From Candidatus Dojkabacteria bacterium (lineage in GTDB: Bacteria; Patescibacteriota; Dojkabacteria; SC72; JAHDCA01): 7,556 bases of DNA. The first letter of the stretch is position 1; every line of letters begins with the position of its first letter. The translations under genes were made by a program, and so were the position numbers. The stretch lies in assembly GCA_020630115.1 (NCBI GenBank), contig JAHDCA010000043.1, positions 1-7,556 on the forward strand, read 5' to 3'. Of this stretch, positions 6,100-7,556 are shown piece after piece. The notes beneath the pieces were generated by a model, which did no database searches, was not told the origin of the DNA, and saw only the letters and a list, made by a program, of their open reading frames with translations.

Positions 6100-6354
6100 T
6101 TACTCTGTATTACCTGTCATATAAAGATGTTGATGGTTTACCACCACCAACCCATCATCAGGATCGAGTGCACATGCACTAGCTATGTGCTTATGAACAT
6201 CTTGAACTGTATAAGGCTTACTATTTTTATAAAGCCATACGGACTCCAGTAACCTTTCAGCTCCCATCCCTTCTAAGACAGAGTAAAGTTTATTGTAATC
6301 TATCTTACTACCCTTCTCATTATTGAGATCGTAAGTAATCAAATAGTGATACAT
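6100..6354 (-). CDS. Stand-alone Cas2-like (SinR/VapD-type ferredoxin fold) protein
   Basis: 84 residues, the size of a Cas2-like ferredoxin-fold domain. The first strand YHYLITYDL ends in Asp9, the position of the metal-binding Asp in Cas2. A helix (about 20-31) follows, then LLESVWLY, matching the second strand (VQ-SVF in Cas2), and a late strand DDGLVVV at about 67-73. Relatives outside CRISPR loci are usually named SinR-like or Cas2-like; VapD toxins, which are RNases, share the fold. No cas1, other cas gene or CRISPR array is in the window, so a role in spacer acquisition is unlikely. The function is otherwise unknown. It is convergent with the Xre gene and divergent from the structured element and the LexA-like gene. 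No strong Shine-Dalgarno is present. Confidence 0.75.
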   Translation of the reverse strand: MYHYLITYDLNNEKGSKIDYNKLYSVLEGMGAERLLESVWLYKNSKPYTVQDVHKHIASACALDPDDGLVVVNHQHLYMTGNTE

Positions 6355-6400
6355 TTGAACTTCTTCTAAATTTAAATATTCCTAGAAAAGACATTACCCG

Positions 6401-6418
6401 GTATACTTTTGTGTATAC
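6401..6418. promoter_or_regulatory. GTATAC-N6-GTATAC dyad, possible operator
   Basis: Two GTATAC palindromes (6401-6406 and 6413-6418) are separated by 6 bp, giving an 18-bp dyad between the Cas2-like and LexA-like genes. It might be bound by the nearby LexA-like or Xre protein, or it may only be part of the RNA structure around it. It matches no LexA box I know. Confidence 0.35.
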
Positions 6419-6425
6419 AAATACC

Positions 6426-6456
6426 GGCCTTGCTTTTCTAGCGAGGCCTTTTTATT
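6426..6456 (+). terminator. Strong intrinsic terminator
   Basis: GGCCTTGC (6426-6433) pairs with GCGAGGCC (6441-6448), 8 bp with one G-U pair and a 7-nt loop. TTTTTATT follows directly (6449-6456). It ends the candidate small RNA and lies about 100 nt before the LexA-like promoter. Confidence 0.85.
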
Positions 6457-6476
6457 AGACCCCAGCGGATAATACA

Positions 6477-6578
6477 ATGGAAAACCAAGACTTACAAGAT
6501 TTTAAAGATTCTAAAACAAAAGACTACGAAAACACCACTACAAAAGGAACCTTGACAAAAATCTCCAATATATTATAA
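6477..6578 (+). CDS. Possible 33-aa small ORF
   Basis: An ATG at 6477 opens 33 codons ending in TAA at 6576-6578, 6 nt before the LexA-like start. The product would be very polar (MENQDLQDFKDSK at the start) with no recognisable domain. There is no Shine-Dalgarno; GATAAT lies only 3 nt before the ATG. The last third overlaps the promoter of the LexA-like gene. It may be a chance frame in AT-rich sequence. Confidence 0.25.
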   Translation: MENQDLQDFKDSKTKDYENTTTKGTLTKISNIL

Positions 6579-6579
6579 T
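6552..6579 (+). promoter_or_regulatory. Consensus promoter of the LexA-like gene, leaderless
   Basis: Perfect TTGACA (6552-6557), a 16-nt spacer and perfect TATAAT (6574-6579) end 5 nt before the ATG at 6585. Transcription would start on or next to the A of the start codon, so the mRNA would have no leader. This is the strongest promoter in the window. Confidence 0.8.
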
Positions 6580-6584
6580 TAGAC

Positions 6585-7217
6585 ATGAATTTACACCCGA
6601 TACAAGAAAAAATACTCAAACTTAGCGAAAAAAGAGACCTAAATCGTATGCCTTTAAGAGAAATTGGATCTGAAATAGGTGTTTTCCATCCTCAAAAAGT
6701 AAAATATCACCTAGAACAGCTTGAAAAAAAGAATATTCTCCATTTCTACAGATCAAGGAACTTTAAGAAAACACTAAAAAACTCAACGAAACTTATCCAA
6801 ATCCCGATTATTGGTGAAGCTAATTGTGGCCCTGCATCAATTCTTACTCAATCACAAGAACTTGGACATTTATCAATTTCTAGTGATCAGTTAAATAAGG
6901 ATATTAGTAAACTATATGCTTTAAAAGCAGTAGGAAATTCTATGAACCAAGCGAACATTAAAGGAAATTCTATTCAACACGGTGATTATGTTATCGTTGA
7001 CTCTTCAAAGACTTCCCCAATAGACGGGGAGTATGTAATATCAAGTATCGAAGGTTCTGCTAATATTAAGAAGTTTATTGTAGATGTTGTGAATAATAGG
7101 ATTGTGTTAACTTCTGAAAGTTCTAGGAGCACTGATCCTATTTTCATATATAAAGAAGATCTAGAGAGCTACGCTGTAATGGGTACTGTTGTATCTGTAG
7201 TTAAACCTTTTAGATAA
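6585..7217 (+). CDS. LexA/UmuD-like self-cleaving repressor (S24 peptidase family)
   Basis: 210 residues, the usual LexA length. Residues 1 to about 57 form a winged helix-turn-helix: HPIQEKILKL, then PLREIGSEIGV, and HLEQLEKKNIL as the wing lead-in, comparable with LexA's REIa..lG and LEkKG motifs. Residues about 70-207 are the S24 peptidase domain. The cleavage site lies in IPIIGEANCGPAS, with Cys81-Gly82 where E. coli LexA has Ala-Gly; UmuD also uses Cys-Gly. The catalytic dyad is present: Ser119 in GNSM and Lys162 in NIKKF. The protein should repress DNA and cleave itself after RecA-ssDNA activation. The N-terminal domain differs from classical LexA, so the target operator may differ. A consensus promoter touches the start codon, and the candidate RNA element and GTATAC dyad lie upstream. 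A cI-like regulator of a mobile element is an alternative. Confidence 0.88.
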   Translation: MNLHPIQEKILKLSEKRDLNRMPLREIGSEIGVFHPQKVKYHLEQLEKKNILHFYRSRNFKKTLKNSTKLIQIPIIGEANCGPASILTQSQELGHLSISSDQLNKDISKLYALKAVGNSMNQANIKGNSIQHGDYVIVDSSKTSPIDGEYVISSIEGSANIKKFIVDVVNNRIVLTSESSRSTDPIFIYKEDLESYAVMGTVVSVVKPFR

Positions 7218-7224
7218 ATTTATT

Positions 7225-7234
7225 GAAAGGAGGT
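7225..7234 (+). promoter_or_regulatory. Orphan perfect Shine-Dalgarno
   Basis: GAAAGGAGGT is fully complementary to the conserved bacterial 16S 3' end, and lies 8 nt after the LexA-like stop. No ATG, GTG or TTG opens a frame at a proper distance, and the frames that follow stop within a few codons. It may be a relic of a lost or displaced gene. Confidence 0.6.
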
Positions 7235-7317
7235 AAATAAACAACAATTAAATAAGTTTAACCCTAAGATATCGATTTTCTTAAAGTGATAACTGAATCT
7301 TTTTGTTAGACAAGCCA

Positions 7318-7383
7318 GTCTTATAATCTTAAGACAAGGTTAAGGAATTCATCTTTATCGAAAGTATAAAAGTTTCTAAAGAT
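7318..7383. repeat. Hairpin-forming inverted repeats in the 207-bp gap
   Basis: GTCTTA (7318-7323) pairs with TAAGAC (7330-7335) around 6 nt. ATCTTTA (7351-7357) pairs with TAAAGAT (7377-7383) around 19 nt. A competing AGAC/GTCT pair (7308-7311 with 7318-7321) shares bases with the first. None has a T-run, so they do not look like standard terminators. The gap 7218-7424 has no convincing gene. Confidence 0.4.
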
Positions 7384-7424
7384 AAATTGGTCTTAATGTA
7401 TATTAACTAAGTGTAATTAGCTTA

Positions 7425-7550
7425 ATGTCACGTTTAGACGAAATTAAGAAGGATCTAACCAAAAAAGGTTTGTCTGATGAGAAGATTTTTTTATTAGAAC
7501 AAACACTAAGAAAAGTAATATATAAAATTGTGAATAAGTATAATGAATAA
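7425..7550 (+). CDS. Hypothetical 41-aa protein
   Basis: A complete frame of 41 codons, ATG to TAA. The product is Lys/Glu-rich and should be helical: MSRLDEIKKDLTKKGLSDEK at the start, then LLEQTLRKVIYKIV, which would form an amphipathic helix. There is no membrane segment or known domain. The start lacks a Shine-Dalgarno; TGTAAT lies 7 nt upstream and may be a leaderless -10 box. The next gene's ATG overlaps its last codons in another frame, which suggests that the two are translated together and supports this as a real gene. It may be an accessory protein of the downstream gene. Confidence 0.55.
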   Translation: MSRLDEIKKDLTKKGLSDEKIFLLEQTLRKVIYKIVNKYNE

Positions 7551-7556
7551 AAATAA
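7543..7556 (+). CDS. Start of a gene running off the right edge
   Basis: ATG at 7543-7545 lies inside the end of the 41-aa ORF, one frame shifted, and reads Met-Asn-Lys-Asn to the edge. The overlap pattern is typical of translationally coupled genes. Too little is visible to identify the product. Confidence 0.35.

Larger units (their letters stand above)
6382..6456 (+). ncRNA. Candidate small RNA or attenuator with nested inverted repeats and terminator
   Basis: Three pairings overlap here. CTAGAAAAG (6382-6390) is the exact complement of CTTTTCTAG (6433-6441). Nested inside, CCGGTAT (6398-6404) pairs with ATACCGG (6421-6427). The 3' part forms a separate terminator hairpin. The first two pairings and the terminator use some of the same bases, so they are mutually exclusive, as in attenuators and riboswitches. 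No plus-strand gene reads into this element: upstream lies the minus-strand Cas2-like gene. A short RNA starting near 6380 and ending near 6455 would explain the terminator. The promoter is weak at best (TTGAAC at 6355-6360). No known RNA family is recognised. Confidence 0.5.

Noticed and set aside
5834..6354. Xre and Cas2-like genes as a toxin-antitoxin pair
   Set aside because: They are convergent and separated by a terminator hairpin, whereas such pairs are normally co-transcribed.
6100..6456. CRISPR locus suggested by the Cas2-like gene
   Set aside because: No regularly spaced direct repeats and no other cas gene are present; the nearby repeats are nested inverted repeats.
1..7556. Alternative genetic code with TGA read as Gly or Trp
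   Set aside because: All recognised proteins are full length under the standard code, with normal Gly and Trp codons and no in-frame TGA.

Overview
The window is AT-rich and gene-dense, with short proteins and very small intergenic gaps. It carries SSB, a LexA-type repressor, a stand-alone Cas2-like protein and a HEPN-type protein, and there are no rRNA or tRNA genes. Several genes have a -10 hexamer only 4-8 nt from the ATG and no Shine-Dalgarno, which suggests leaderless mRNAs. Together this fits a small-genome bacterium such as a member of the Patescibacteria/CPR, but no gene here fixes the taxonomy. The standard code fits: genes read through without in-frame TGA, and every stop seen is TAA or TAG.

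Left part (1-2490). A carotenoid gene enters from the left edge as one open frame. It joins the end of a lycopene-cyclase domain to a complete CruF-type (DUF422) membrane domain. A DUF427 gene follows in the same direction. A perfect 28-bp palindrome separates it from the convergent ssb gene. Upstream of ssb lies an aquaporin, also on the minus strand. The ssb promoter is embedded in the aquaporin terminator. The aquaporin has both NPA motifs but lacks the usual arginine after the second one.

Middle part (2490-5760). An unrecognised 222-aa charged, helical protein on the plus strand converges, with 6 nt between stops, on a minus-strand set: a membrane-anchored 128-aa protein, an MFS transporter and a HEPN-like protein with an R-H-x3-H motif. 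The last two are 7 nt apart and probably co-transcribed.

Right part (5760-7556). A small Xre regulator, divergent from the 128-aa gene across a TGCATAT-repeat region, converges on a stand-alone Cas2-like gene. Upstream of that gene is an unexplained structured element: nested inverted repeats ending in a strong plus-strand terminator, which looks like a small RNA or attenuator. Next comes a LexA/UmuD-like autocleaving repressor with a Cys-Gly cleavage site, driven by a near-perfect promoter that touches its start codon. After it come an orphan perfect Shine-Dalgarno, a hairpin-rich gap, a 41-aa ORF, and the overlapping start of a gene that leaves the window.

The parts most worth following up are the carotenoid fusion, the arginine-less aquaporin, the structured element near the LexA-like gene, and the leaderless promoters.
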